A stretch of DNA of 64,000 bases from Clostridia bacterium (lineage in GTDB: Bacteria; Bacillota; Clostridia; Monoglobales; Monoglobaceae), in the NCBI GenBank assembly GCA_017397725.1, contig JAFQIA010000013.1, forward strand, positions 1 through 64,000. The letters run 5' to 3'. The notes below the pieces were generated by a model. The model was not told the origin of the DNA. It made no database searches and was given only the letters and a program-made list of their open reading frames with translations. A program made the translations under genes and the position numbers. Positions 1-8,488 of this stretch are shown here, piece after piece (the first letter of the stretch is position 1; every line of letters begins with the position of its first letter).

Positions 1-197
1 AGAGCTTGTGGCTACGAAGTTGAAGATTATCTTTGGCACGAAGTAGCGACGGCAATGGTCAAGCGGAACGCTTGTGTGAGTAAGCAAGGCTTATTCTTCT
101 CTTGTTCAATCTTAACACAAAAGCAAAGCTTGCGGCTCGGCGAGTGTGGTAAAATATTTTGCTAAACTTGCTCGGCATTTGGTCAAGCATAATGCTT
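1..197. other. spacer upstream of 5S rRNA
   Basis: No coding region is supported here. Its position suggests the 23S-5S spacer, but the usual 3' end of 23S rRNA is not visible, so the 23S gene either ends before the window or is elsewhere. Two similar short hairpins are seen, GGTCAAGCggaaCGCTTG near 58-75 and GGTCAAGCataatGCTTG near 181-198. The second abuts the 5S start, so these may be processing stems. Confidence 0.4.
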
Positions 198-314
198 GTT
201 CGGTGACTATAGCGAGAAGGTCACACCTGTTCCCATTCCGAACACAGTAGTTAAGCTTCTCTGCGCTGACAATACTTGGCGGGCGACCGCCCGGGAACAT
301 AAGTCGTCGCCGGA
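198..314 (+). rRNA. rrf: 5S ribosomal RNA
   Basis: About 117 nt with the conserved 5S blocks: the GGTGACTATAGCGAGAAGG start, the loop B/C core CCCATTCCGAACACAG, the TTAAGCTTCTC block and the closing TTGGCGGGCGACCGCCCGGG arm. The ends are estimated from stem I pairing and may be off by a few bases. A strong Rho-independent terminator follows directly. Confidence 0.9.
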
Positions 315-319
315 ACTGA

Positions 320-350
320 AAAACCTCCAACGAAAGTTGGAGGTTTTTTA
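320..350 (+). terminator. rRNA operon terminator
   Basis: Stem AACCTCCAAC / GTTGGAGGTT with a short loop and a following T-rich run, immediately after the 5S rRNA. Confidence 0.85.
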
Positions 351-366
351 TTTTATTAAAAAACTG

Positions 367-422
367 TTGACACAATAGGAAAACTATGGTAGGATATTCT
401 CAGCACACAGTGTGCTGAGAAT
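367..422 (+). promoter_or_regulatory. tetR promoter with autoregulatory palindrome
   Basis: TTGACA at 367-372 and TAGGAT at 390-395 with 17-bp spacing form a sigma-A promoter. A perfect inverted repeat begins in the next base: ATTCTCAGCACAC, one central A, then GTGTGCTGAGAAT (396-422). It covers the expected transcription start, and the TetR gene starts 20 bp further on. An operator for the adjacent regulator is the simplest reading. Confidence 0.75.
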
Positions 423-442
423 GCAAGAAGGAGGGAATCTCC

Positions 443-1033
443 ATGGTAGAGAAGGAATTTCACCTGATTTGCGATGAAATATCCGAGGATATTATCCGGA
501 CGGCTGAGGAACTGGTCAAGGATGAAGGCGCCAAGGAATTGAATGTAAGAAAAATCCTAAACGCCATGGGAATCACCAATCGGGTGTTTTATAACCGGTT
601 TCGCAATGTGAATGAGATTCTGGAAATCCTGTATACCCGCAGTGTGAAACAGATGCACGAGAGTGTAAATTCTCCCTTTGATATCCGCACCGAGTTTTGG
701 CAGTATGTGATGGATGTGGCAACACGGGTGCTGATCAATACTTATGAAGTAAAGATGCAGTTCAGCCAGTTTATGTTTGAACTGGATTCGGTGAAAGAGG
801 CAAATCGTGATTGGTGGACAGGAAAAATTCAGGAAATCATTCAGGTGGGCAAGGAAGTCGGCATGATTAAGGATGTGGATGCAGGATTACTCAGCCAGAC
901 CATCTGGAGTTTTTTCCGTGGTTACAATGCCGATGCGGTTAGCAGAAAGCTCTCCAAGGAGGATGCGGTCAAACAATTCCGGTTTGGCATGGAGTGCTTA
1001 ATGGAGGGAATCCAAGCGGAAAAATCTGTGTGA
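443..1033 (+). CDS. TetR/AcrR-family transcriptional regulator
   Basis: A 196-residue protein with an N-terminal helix-turn-helix (residues about 15-60, including the stretch ending NRVFYNRFRNVNEIL) typical of TetR regulators, and an all-helical C-terminal ligand domain that I cannot assign to a ligand. Start ATG has an AGGAGGG ribosome site at about 428-434. It lies alone between the 5S terminator and recA, so no neighbouring efflux or catabolic target is evident. It most likely represses itself through the palindrome at 396-422. Other targets would need that palindrome elsewhere in the genome. Confidence 0.85.
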   Translation: MVEKEFHLICDEISEDIIRTAEELVKDEGAKELNVRKILNAMGITNRVFYNRFRNVNEILEILYTRSVKQMHESVNSPFDIRTEFWQYVMDVATRVLINTYEVKMQFSQFMFELDSVKEANRDWWTGKIQEIIQVGKEVGMIKDVDAGLLSQTIWSFFRGYNADAVSRKLSKEDAVKQFRFGMECLMEGIQAEKSV

Positions 1034-1043
1034 GAAAATTTTC

Positions 1044-1072
1044 TTGACACTGTAAAATCGGTACTCTATAAT
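1044..1072 (+). promoter_or_regulatory. recA promoter, consensus sigma-A
   Basis: TTGACA (1044-1049), 17 bp, TATAAT (1067-1072): a full-consensus promoter starting 10 bp after the TetR stop. I see no Gram-positive LexA box (GAAC-N4-GTTC type) over it or downstream to the recA start. Confidence 0.8.
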
Positions 1073-1128
1073 AAAAGAAGAAATACTGAAAAAACGGGTT
1101 TTTCCCGCAGAAAAAGGAGATTTTTGCT

Positions 1129-2187
1129 ATGGATGAACAGAAAAAGAAAGCCTTAGACAGCGTTCTGGGCAATATAGAAAAACAGTTCGGTACCGGCGCG
1201 GTTATGCGCTTGGGTGAAAAGCCGGTGACCAATGTGGAAGCGATTCCCACAGGCTCTTTGTCTTTGGACGTGGCACTGGGTATCGGCGGTGTTCCCAGAG
1301 GTCGTATCATTGAGATTTATGGTCCGGAATCTTCCGGTAAAACCACCGTGGCACTGCACATTGTGGCAGAGGCACAGAAGATGGGTGGCGAGGCTGCGTT
1401 TATCGATGCAGAGCATGCCCTTGACCCGGTTTATGCGGAGCAGTTGGGTGTCCGGATTGATGATTTGATTGTTTCTCAGCCGGATACCGGTGAGCAGGCG
1501 TTGGAAATCACCGAGCAGTTGGTGCGCTCCGGTGCCATTGACGTTGTGGTTGTGGACTCGGTTGCAGCCTTGGTTCCCAGACAGGAGATTGAAGGCTTGA
1601 TGGGAGATTCCCACGTGGGTCTGCAGGCAAGACTGATGTCTCAGGCACTCAGAAAGCTGACCTCAGTCATCAGCAAATCCAACACCACCGCAATCTTTAT
1701 CAACCAGTTGCGTGAAAAGGTTGGCGTGATGTTCGGCAACCCTGAAACCACCCCCGGTGGTCGTGCACTGAAGTTCTATTCCTCGGTGCGTCTGGATGTG
1801 CGTCGGGTAGAAGCCATCAAGAGCGACGGCGGTATGGTGGGTAACCATACCCGTGTCAAGGTTGTAAAGAACAAGGTGGCTCCTCCCTTTAAGGAAGCAG
1901 AATTTGATATTATCTACGGCGAGGGTATTTCCAAGGAAGGAAATATTTTAGATGTTGCCGTAGAGATGGATATTATTGAAAAGAGCGGCTCCTGGTTCTC
2001 CTATCAGGGTGAGCGTCTGGGACAAGGCCGTGAGGGTGTCAAGAAGATTCTGAAAGACAACCCCGAGCTTTGCAACGAGATTGAGAGAAAGGTCCGTGAG
2101 GCGGTTTCTCTTCCGGTTGCAGAAGAGGGCGCAGAGGTGGAGTCCACGCCCTTTATGCCGGTGGCAAAGCCCCAGAAGAAGAAATAG
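1129..2187 (+). CDS. recA: recombinase RecA
   Basis: A 352-residue RecA: ATP-dependent strand exchange in homologous recombination and activation of LexA self-cleavage. Walker A GPESSGKT is at residues 65-72, and the polymer core and the DNA-binding loop region ([28 protein letters not shown] region) are intact. The C-terminus ends in the usual acidic/lysine tail. AAAAGGAG precedes the ATG. It is followed by recX as in many Bacillota. cinA, which often precedes recA, is instead at 23368. Confidence 0.98.
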   Translation: MDEQKKKALDSVLGNIEKQFGTGAVMRLGEKPVTNVEAIPTGSLSLDVALGIGGVPRGRIIEIYGPESSGKTTVALHIVAEAQKMGGEAAFIDAEHALDPVYAEQLGVRIDDLIVSQPDTGEQALEITEQLVRSGAIDVVVVDSVAALVPRQEIEGLMGDSHVGLQARLMSQALRKLTSVISKSNTTAIFINQLREKVGVMFGNPETTPGGRALKFYSSVRLDVRRVEAIKSDGGMVGNHTRVKVVKNKVAPPFKEAEFDIIYGEGISKEGNILDVAVEMDIIEKSGSWFSYQGERLGQGREGVKKILKDNPELCNEIERKVREAVSLPVAEEGAEVESTPFMPVAKPQKKK

Positions 2188-2208
2188 TTATCACAAAGGG
2201 TGATTGCC

Positions 2209-2679
2209 ATGGATATGGAGAAAAAAGCCCGCAATACCGTATTGGGGTTGCTTGCCAACCGGATGTATACCTGTCGGGAAATCTATGACCGGCTCTGCCG
2301 CAAAGGCTTTGAAAAGGAGCTGGCGGAACAGACGGTTGCAGAATTTATGGCGGCAGGATATCTGGATGACCGACACTATGCACAGCTTTATGTGGAGGAT
2401 GAGAGCAGGCTTGGTGCAAAGGGGCGTTTTCGGATTCGACAGGAGCTGATGCGCAAGGGTGTTTCTTCTGCCATCATTGATGAGGTGATGGAGGAAAGCG
2501 AGGTTGACATCGAGGCGTATCTTAGGGAATATATCGAAGTTAGAAACCTGTGCGACAATATTAAGACCCGAAAGGATTTGGAACGCTTAAAAGCCAGACT
2601 TGCACGGCGGGGATATTCTCTGGGAGAAATCAACCGCGCATTGGCAGAGTACACCTTTCACTTTGAAGAAGAATGGTAA
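2209..2679 (+). CDS. recX: regulatory protein RecX
   Basis: About 156 residues of tandem three-helix RecX repeats (for example VAEFMAAGYLDDRHYAQLYVE and RRGYSLGEINRAL). RecX binds RecA filaments and limits their activity. A GTG at 2200 is in frame, but AAAGGG at 2195-2200 is well spaced for the ATG at 2209, which I prefer; 2215 is also possible. It begins about 20 bp after recA, consistent with co-transcription. Confidence 0.9.
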   Translation: MDMEKKARNTVLGLLANRMYTCREIYDRLCRKGFEKELAEQTVAEFMAAGYLDDRHYAQLYVEDESRLGAKGRFRIRQELMRKGVSSAIIDEVMEESEVDIEAYLREYIEVRNLCDNIKTRKDLERLKARLARRGYSLGEINRALAEYTFHFEEEW

Positions 2680-2700
2680 TGCAGACGAGGAGATAAGAAA

Positions 2701-4032
2701 TTGAAAAAAGTTTCCCTTGCATCCTTGGGATGCTCGAAAAACCTGATTGACAGCGAACAAATGCTGGGACTTTTGACCGGTGCCGGCTATGAGATTATGG
2801 AAAACGAGGAAGATGCAGAGATTCTGATTGTGAATACCTGCACCTTTATCGAGTCTGCCAAGATGGAATCCATTGAATGTATTTTAGAACTGGCACAGTA
2901 CAAAAAAGCAGGCAAGTGTCAGTATTTGATTGTAACCGGATGTCTGGCACAACGGTATCAGGAACAGGTATTGCGTGAAATCCCTGAGGTTGATGCGGTG
3001 GTGGGCACCAATGATTATGATAAGATTGTGGAGGTCATTGACCGCCTGACCCACGAAAAGGCGCTGACGATTTGTTCTGAAACGCCCCTCCTTTGTGAGG
3101 ATGCGCCAAGGGTTCGCACCACGCCGGAATATACTGCCTACTTAAAGATTGCAGAGGGCTGTGACAACCGGTGTACCTATTGTGTGATTCCCTCCATTCG
3201 GGGCAAGTACCGCAGCCGCAAGATGGAAGATATTATCGCAGAAGCAAAGCAGATGGCAACAGAGGGTGTCAAAGAACTGATTGTGATTGCGCAGGATACC
3301 ACCCGCTATGGCAAGGATTTGTATGGAGAATACTGCTTGCCTAAACTGCTCAAGGATCTTTGCAAAATTGAGGGTATTGCTTGGGTTCGGGTGCATTATT
3401 GCTATCCGGAGCTGGTGACTGACGAACTTTTGGACGTCTTTTGTGAAGAGGAAAAGCTGTGTCGCTATTTTGACACTCCCATTCAGCATTGCAATGACAG
3501 AATCCTGAAACGGATGGGACGGCGTACCAACAAAAAGCAGATTTGCGATTTGATTGCCAAAATCCGTGAGCGGATGCCCGATGCGGTGATTCGTACCTCC
3601 TTGATTACCGGTTTCCCCGGTGAAACCGAGGAAGAATTTTTAGAATTAAAGGAATTTATCGAGGATGTCAAGTTCGAGCGGTTGGGTGTGTTTGCTTATT
3701 CCCGTGAGGAGGACACCCCTGCTTATCAGCTGGACGGACAGCTTGAGGAAGAAGAAAAAGCGCAGCGTCAGGAAAACCTGATGTTGGTGCAATCCGAAAT
3801 CTCTCAGGAGCAGAACGAGGCGCGCATCGGCAGTATCGTGCGGGTTCTGGTTGAGGACAGAGATGAAATTATCAAGAGCTATTATGGACGGACCTATGCC
3901 GACTCCATTGAAATTGATGGCAAGGTGTTCTTTAAGAGCAACCGTCTGCTTAATGGCGGAGATTTTGTGAATGTCAAGATTGAACAGGCGTTGGAATATG
4001 ACCTGTTTGGCGTAGAAGTGGAGGAATCGTGA
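2701..4032 (+). CDS. rimO: ribosomal protein S12 methylthiotransferase RimO
   Basis: A 443-residue radical SAM methylthiotransferase. The N-terminal UPF0004 domain carries the three cysteines of the second Fe-S cluster (C11 in SLGCSKN, C47 in NTCTF, C81 in TGCLAQ). The radical SAM motif CDNRCTYC starts near residue 154, and a TRAM domain forms the C-terminus. The SLGCSKNLIDSE signature favours RimO (beta-methylthiolation of S12 aspartate) over MiaB. The start is TTG with GAGGAG upstream. Its stop overlaps the pgsA start. Confidence 0.94.
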   Translation: MKKVSLASLGCSKNLIDSEQMLGLLTGAGYEIMENEEDAEILIVNTCTFIESAKMESIECILELAQYKKAGKCQYLIVTGCLAQRYQEQVLREIPEVDAVVGTNDYDKIVEVIDRLTHEKALTICSETPLLCEDAPRVRTTPEYTAYLKIAEGCDNRCTYCVIPSIRGKYRSRKMEDIIAEAKQMATEGVKELIVIAQDTTRYGKDLYGEYCLPKLLKDLCKIEGIAWVRVHYCYPELVTDELLDVFCEEEKLCRYFDTPIQHCNDRILKRMGRRTNKKQICDLIAKIRERMPDAVIRTSLITGFPGETEEEFLELKEFIEDVKFERLGVFAYSREEDTPAYQLDGQLEEEEKAQRQENLMLVQSEISQEQNEARIGSIVRVLVEDRDEIIKSYYGRTYADSIEIDGKVFFKSNRLLNGGDFVNVKIEQALEYDLFGVEVEES

Positions 4033-4595
4033 TGAATACCCCGAATCAATTGACCTTATTTCGTGTTTTTTTGATTCCTATCTATATGATTTGCTATCTT
4101 TGCTTTGGAATGGTAGGCACCTACCTTGCCATTGCAGTATTTCTGCTTGCCAGCTGGACCGACCATCTGGACGGAAAACTGGCAAGAAAGAACAATCAAG
4201 TGACCACCTTTGGGAAATTGATGGACCCCTTGGCGGATAAAATGCTGACTATGGCGGCGCTGATTTCCTTTGTGGCAAGGGATATCCCTTATGTCACTGC
4301 CGGTGTGGTGATGGTGATTCTTGCCAGAGAGCTGATTGTCACCGGAATCCGGATGCTTGCCATGGGAGAGAATCAGGTGATTGCCGCAAGCATGTGGGGA
4401 AAAGCCAAAACCGTATCCCAGTTTGTTCTGGTGATTGCGGTGATGGTATTTGAAATTGCCAAGGGATATCTTCCCCTGTGGGCAGGAATTCTGGATGGAA
4501 TCACGCTGGCTTTGACGGTGGTTGCAACAGGACTGACCATCTATTCCGGCTTTGATTATGTGTGGAAAAATCGTGGTTTGCTTACCTTCCGGTAA
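4032..4595 (+). CDS. pgsA: CDP-diacylglycerol--glycerol-3-phosphate 3-phosphatidyltransferase
   Basis: About 187 residues, a polytopic membrane enzyme making phosphatidylglycerol phosphate from CDP-diacylglycerol and glycerol-3-phosphate. The CDP-alcohol phosphatidyltransferase motif is present as DHLDGKLAR followed by GKLMDPLADK. The ATG shares one base with the rimO stop (TGATG), indicating translational coupling. An in-frame GTG at 4029 is a less likely start. With plsX next, it begins a lipid-synthesis block. Confidence 0.93.
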   Translation: MNTPNQLTLFRVFLIPIYMICYLCFGMVGTYLAIAVFLLASWTDHLDGKLARKNNQVTTFGKLMDPLADKMLTMAALISFVARDIPYVTAGVVMVILARELIVTGIRMLAMGENQVIAASMWGKAKTVSQFVLVIAVMVFEIAKGYLPLWAGILDGITLALTVVATGLTIYSGFDYVWKNRGLLTFR

Positions 4596-4613
4596 AGCAG
4601 AAAAGGAGCTTCT

Positions 4614-5636
4614 ATGAACATTATTGTGGATGCGATGGGCGGGGACAATGCGCCAATGGCGGTGGTTGCCGGCTGCAAAAAGGCACTTGAGCACATGGAT
4701 GTGACCCTGACTTTGGTGGGCAGAGAACAGCAAATCCGTCGGGAGATGGAGCTTTGTGAGCTTTCGGATGAAAGAATCCGGATTGTCCATGCAGAAGATG
4801 TCATTTATGGGGATGACGACCCCACCGAGGCAATCCGCAAAAAGAAAGAATCTTCCATGCATCGGGCGCTTTCTCTCTTAAAAGAGGGAGCGGGCGATGC
4901 AGTGGTCAGCGCCGGCAATACCGGTGCGTTGATTGCAGGAGCAACCCTTTTGGTTAAGCGTATCAAAGGAATCCGGCGGGTGGCACTTGCCCCCATTATG
5001 CCCTCGGTGGATGGATGTTTTCTCCTTTTGGATGCCGGTGCCAATGTAGAATGCACACCGGCTTTCTTAAAGCAGTTTGCCATTATGGGTTCGATTTATA
5101 TGGAGACGGTGCAGGGTGTCAAAAAACCTCGGGTCGGCTTGGTAAATATCGGCACCGAGGAGAGCAAGGGGACGCCCCTTGTGAACAAGGCACATCACCT
5201 TTTGCAGGATGCCCCCATCTGTTACCGGAACTTTGTGGAGGCAAGAGAGCTTCCTTTAGGTGGTGTTGATGTAGCGGTCTGTGACGGCTTTACCGGCAAT
5301 GTTCTGCTCAAGACGATGGAGGGAATGGGCCTTGCCTTCCGGCAGATGCTGAAAAAGCTGTTCCTGAAAAACCTTGTGACGAAAACGGCAGCAGGAATGG
5401 TGCAAGGCGGACTGAAAGAATTGAAAAAGTCTATGGATTATACCGAGTATGGCGGTGCGCCGATTCTGGGTGCAACAAAACCGGTGATCAAAGCCCACGG
5501 AAGCTCCGATGCCAATGCGTTTTATCACGCGATTTTGCAGGCGGAAAAGGCGGTAAAAAGCCGGATGGTAGAAGTGATGGCAGAGCGGATTGTGCAAGCA
5601 GAGACGGAAGAAAGCATAGAGAGGATGGAAGTATGA
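4614..5636 (+). CDS. plsX: phosphate acyltransferase PlsX
   Basis: A 340-residue PlsX (N-terminus MNIIVDAMGGDNAP). It makes acyl-phosphate from acyl-ACP, the first committed step of phospholipid synthesis in the PlsX/PlsY pathway. Motifs SAGNTGAL, VGLVNIGTEESKG and CDGFTGNVLLKT are intact. AAAAGGAG precedes the ATG. The stop overlaps the fabH start (ATGA). The yceD-rpmF pair often found just upstream of plsX lies 23 kb away here (27465-28215). Confidence 0.96.
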   Translation: MNIIVDAMGGDNAPMAVVAGCKKALEHMDVTLTLVGREQQIRREMELCELSDERIRIVHAEDVIYGDDDPTEAIRKKKESSMHRALSLLKEGAGDAVVSAGNTGALIAGATLLVKRIKGIRRVALAPIMPSVDGCFLLLDAGANVECTPAFLKQFAIMGSIYMETVQGVKKPRVGLVNIGTEESKGTPLVNKAHHLLQDAPICYRNFVEARELPLGGVDVAVCDGFTGNVLLKTMEGMGLAFRQMLKKLFLKNLVTKTAAGMVQGGLKELKKSMDYTEYGGAPILGATKPVIKAHGSSDANAFYHAILQAEKAVKSRMVEVMAERIVQAETEESIERMEV

Positions 5637-6613
5637 TGCGCGCAAAAATTATTGGACTTGGAAAATATCTTCCCGAAAAGGTGTTGACCAATGCAGATTT
5701 AGAAAAAATGGTGGAAACCAGCGATGAGTGGATTCTCAAACGGGTGGGCATCAAGGAACGCCATATCTGTGATGAGAACACCTATACCTCGGATTTGGCA
5801 AGCCGGGCAGCAGAAGCTGCAATCCGCAATGCCGGACTTACCCCCCAGGACATTGATCTGATTATTGTGGCATCGGTGACGCCGGATATGTATACCCCTT
5901 CCGTTGCGTGCTTGGTGCAGAAGAATATCGGCGCAACCAATGCAGTTGCCTTTGATTTGAATGCGGCGTGTACCGGCTTTGTGTTTGCGATGGTAACGGC
6001 GGCACAGTATATAGAAAACGGAATGTTTAACAAGGTACTTGTGATCGGTGCAGATGCGCTTTCCAAGATGACCGAGTACAAGGATCGAAAGACCTGTGTG
6101 CTGTTTGGGGACGGTGCTGGCGCTGCTGTGTTGCAGGCGACCAAAGAAGAGACCGGCATCCTCAGCAGTGTGATGGGTGCAGATGGCGTAAGCGGCGATT
6201 GTTTGACCGCGCCGGGTCTTCGCTGTGACGAGATAGAAATGGAAAAACGTCCCTTTGGCAATCCCAGAACCATCTGGATGGATGGTAGTGCCGTGTTTAA
6301 GTTTGCGGTGCGACAGATGGCGGCATCCTCCAAAGAGGTGGTAGAAAAAGCGGGCAAGTCCATGGAAGATGTGAAACTCTTGGTTCCCCATCAGGCGAAT
6401 ATGCGCATCATCGAGGGTGCGGCAAAGCGCTTGGAGATGACCGGAGATCAGGTGTTTGTGAATGTGGATAAGTATGGCAATATGTCCTCGGCTTGTATCC
6501 CGATTGCACTTTGTGAGGCAGTAGAACAAAACCGTGCCGGCAAAGGGGATTTGGTGATTTTGAGCGGCATGGGCGGCGGCCTGACTTGGGGCAGCATTTT
6601 GTTGGAGCTTTAA
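5633..6613 (+). CDS. fabH: beta-ketoacyl-ACP synthase III
   Basis: A 326-residue KAS III that starts fatty-acid synthesis by condensing acyl-CoA with malonyl-ACP. The catalytic triad is visible: Cys in NAACTGFVFAM, His in VPHQANMRII, and Asn in KYGNMSSA. ATG at 5633 overlaps the plsX stop; a second ATG at 5636 could also serve. It is the first enzyme of the fab run and is tightly coupled to plsX. Confidence 0.96.
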   Translation: MMRAKIIGLGKYLPEKVLTNADLEKMVETSDEWILKRVGIKERHICDENTYTSDLASRAAEAAIRNAGLTPQDIDLIIVASVTPDMYTPSVACLVQKNIGATNAVAFDLNAACTGFVFAMVTAAQYIENGMFNKVLVIGADALSKMTEYKDRKTCVLFGDGAGAAVLQATKEETGILSSVMGADGVSGDCLTAPGLRCDEIEMEKRPFGNPRTIWMDGSAVFKFAVRQMAASSKEVVEKAGKSMEDVKLLVPHQANMRIIEGAAKRLEMTGDQVFVNVDKYGNMSSACIPIALCEAVEQNRAGKGDLVILSGMGGGLTWGSILLEL

Positions 6614-6624
6614 GGAGAACAGCA

Positions 6625-7533
6625 ATGAAAAATCGTATATGTGAACTTTTACAGATAGAATATCCGGTGATTCAGGGCGGTATGGCGTGGGTTGCCACTG
6701 CAGAACTGGCGGCGGCAGTTGCCAATGCCGGAGGTGCCGGACTGATTGCTGCAGGCAATGCGCCGGCAGAATTTGTGCGGGAGCAAATCCATAAAGCACG
6801 GAGTCTTACCGACAAGACCTTTGGCGTCAATGTCATGATGATGTCCCCCTATGTGGAGGAGGTTATGCAGGTGTTGTTGGAAGAAAAGGTCAAGGTGATT
6901 ACCACCGGAGCGGGAAATCCCGCCAAGTATATTCCGGCACTTAAGGAAGTGGGAACCATTGTGATTCCTGTAATTCCCAGCGTGGCACTTGCACAGAAGA
7001 TGCAAAAAAGCGGCGCCGATGCGGTGGTTGCAGAGGGCTGTGAGGCAGGCGGACATATTGGAGAACTGACGACCATGACCTTGGTTCCTATGGTGGCAGA
7101 CGGCGTGGATATTCCGGTGATTGCTGCAGGCGGAATTGCAGATAATCGCGGGGTCAAGGCGGCATTTGCGCTGGGTGCAGAGGGAGTACAGGTAGGTACT
7201 CGTTTCATCTGTTCAGAGGAATGCACCGTTCACCCCAATTATAAGGATATGGTGGTTGCGGCTAAGGACAGAGATGCCATTGTGACCGGTCGGGCAACCG
7301 GACATCCGGTCAGAACCCTCAAAAACAAGGCGACCAAACTGATGGATAAGCTGGAAAAAGAGGGGAACTTGGAAGAATTTGAAAAAATCGGTATGGGCGC
7401 ACTTCGTGCGGCAGTCGTAGATGGTGATACCGAGATGGGTAGTGTCATGGCAGGACAGAGTGCGGGTTTGGTCAAGGATATCAAGTCCTGCAAGGAGATT
7501 GTGAAAGACCTGTTTTTGGACATTGCGTTTTAG
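6625..7533 (+). CDS. fabK: enoyl-ACP reductase II (FabK)
   Basis: About 302 residues, an FMN TIM-barrel enoyl-ACP reductase of the FabK type: IQGGMAWVA near the N-terminus, SGADAVVAEGCEAGGHIGELTTM with the conserved His, and IAAGGIADNRGV for phosphate binding. It performs the last step of each elongation cycle. I start it at the ATG preceded by AAGGAG (6612-6617) and not at an in-frame ATG inside fabH. No FabI or FabL is in the window, so FabK is presumably the working reductase; such organisms are generally insensitive to triclosan. Confidence 0.95.
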   Translation: MKNRICELLQIEYPVIQGGMAWVATAELAAAVANAGGAGLIAAGNAPAEFVREQIHKARSLTDKTFGVNVMMMSPYVEEVMQVLLEEKVKVITTGAGNPAKYIPALKEVGTIVIPVIPSVALAQKMQKSGADAVVAEGCEAGGHIGELTTMTLVPMVADGVDIPVIAAGGIADNRGVKAAFALGAEGVQVGTRFICSEECTVHPNYKDMVVAAKDRDAIVTGRATGHPVRTLKNKATKLMDKLEKEGNLEEFEKIGMGALRAAVVDGDTEMGSVMAGQSAGLVKDIKSCKEIVKDLFLDIAF

Positions 7534-7545
7534 GGGGATAACAGA

Positions 7546-8475
7546 ATGAAGATTGCGTTTTTATTTTCCGGTCAGGGTGCACAGGCGATTGGCATGGGGA
7601 AAGAGCTTTGCGAGCATTTTCCGGAAGCTAATCAAGTGTTTGAAACTGCATCGGATGCCCTTGGCATGGATATCAAGGAATTGATTTTTCACGGGGATAG
7701 CGAAACCCTGATGATTACCGAGAACACTCAACCTGCGATTTTGACCATGTCCATTGCAGCCCTTGCGGCAGTGAACACCCTTGGTATCAAGCCGGATGTG
7801 GTAGCAGGACTCAGCTTGGGTGAATATTCTGCCCATGTGGCGGCAGGAAGTATGGATTTTGCCGAGGCAGTGCGTCTGGTAAAGATGCGGGGCAAGTTTA
7901 TGCAGGAAGAAGTTCCCCTTGGAGTTGGAACTATGGCGGCAATTTTAGGTTTGGAGCCAGATGCCGTGCGGGAAATCTGCAAGACCGCATCGGAAAAAGG
8001 CATCGTAGAGCCGGCAAACTTCAACTGTCCGGGACAGATTACTGTTGCAGGTGAGATTGCGGCGGTGGAATATGCTTGCGAGCTTGCCAAGGAACAAGGC
8101 GCAAAGCGGGCGATGCTCCTTCCGGTAAGTGCACCCTTCCATTGCAGTATGCTGAAAAGTGCAGGGGAAAAGCTGAAAGCAGAACTTACCAAGGTAAGGA
8201 TTTCCGACTTACAGATTCCGCTGATTACCAATGTGACCGCGGATTATGTGAAAGACTGTGCAGAAATTAAGGATTTGTTGGTTCGTCAGGTTTCTTCCTC
8301 GGTATTATTTGAGGACAGCTTGCGTAGAATGATGGCAGACGGAGTAGATACCTTTATCGAAATCGGACCGGGCAAGGCGCTCAGCGGTTTTGTAAAGAAA
8401 ATCAGCAAGGAGGTTGCCATCTACAATGTAGAGGATTTGGCATCCTTGGAAAAGCTGAAAGATGCATTGGCATAA
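7546..8475 (+). CDS. fabD: malonyl-CoA--ACP transacylase
   Basis: A 309-residue FabD moving malonyl from CoA to ACP. The nucleophile elbow GLSLGEYSAHVAAG carries the catalytic Ser, and the catalytic His is in APFHCSML. GQGAQAIGMG is at the N-terminus. It lies 12 bp after fabK and 13 bp before fabG in the operon. Confidence 0.96.
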   Translation: MKIAFLFSGQGAQAIGMGKELCEHFPEANQVFETASDALGMDIKELIFHGDSETLMITENTQPAILTMSIAALAAVNTLGIKPDVVAGLSLGEYSAHVAAGSMDFAEAVRLVKMRGKFMQEEVPLGVGTMAAILGLEPDAVREICKTASEKGIVEPANFNCPGQITVAGEIAAVEYACELAKEQGAKRAMLLPVSAPFHCSMLKSAGEKLKAELTKVRISDLQIPLITNVTADYVKDCAEIKDLLVRQVSSSVLFEDSLRRMMADGVDTFIEIGPGKALSGFVKKISKEVAIYNVEDLASLEKLKDALA

Positions 8476-8488
8476 AGGAGAGCACAAA

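Noticed and set aside
1044..1128. LexA box at recA
   Set aside because: No GAAC-N4-GTTC or near variant found between the promoter and the start codon.
4056..4862. A 268-codon antisense frame across pgsA and plsX
   Set aside because: It runs through two well-supported genes and its translation is low-complexity and His-rich with no known motif.
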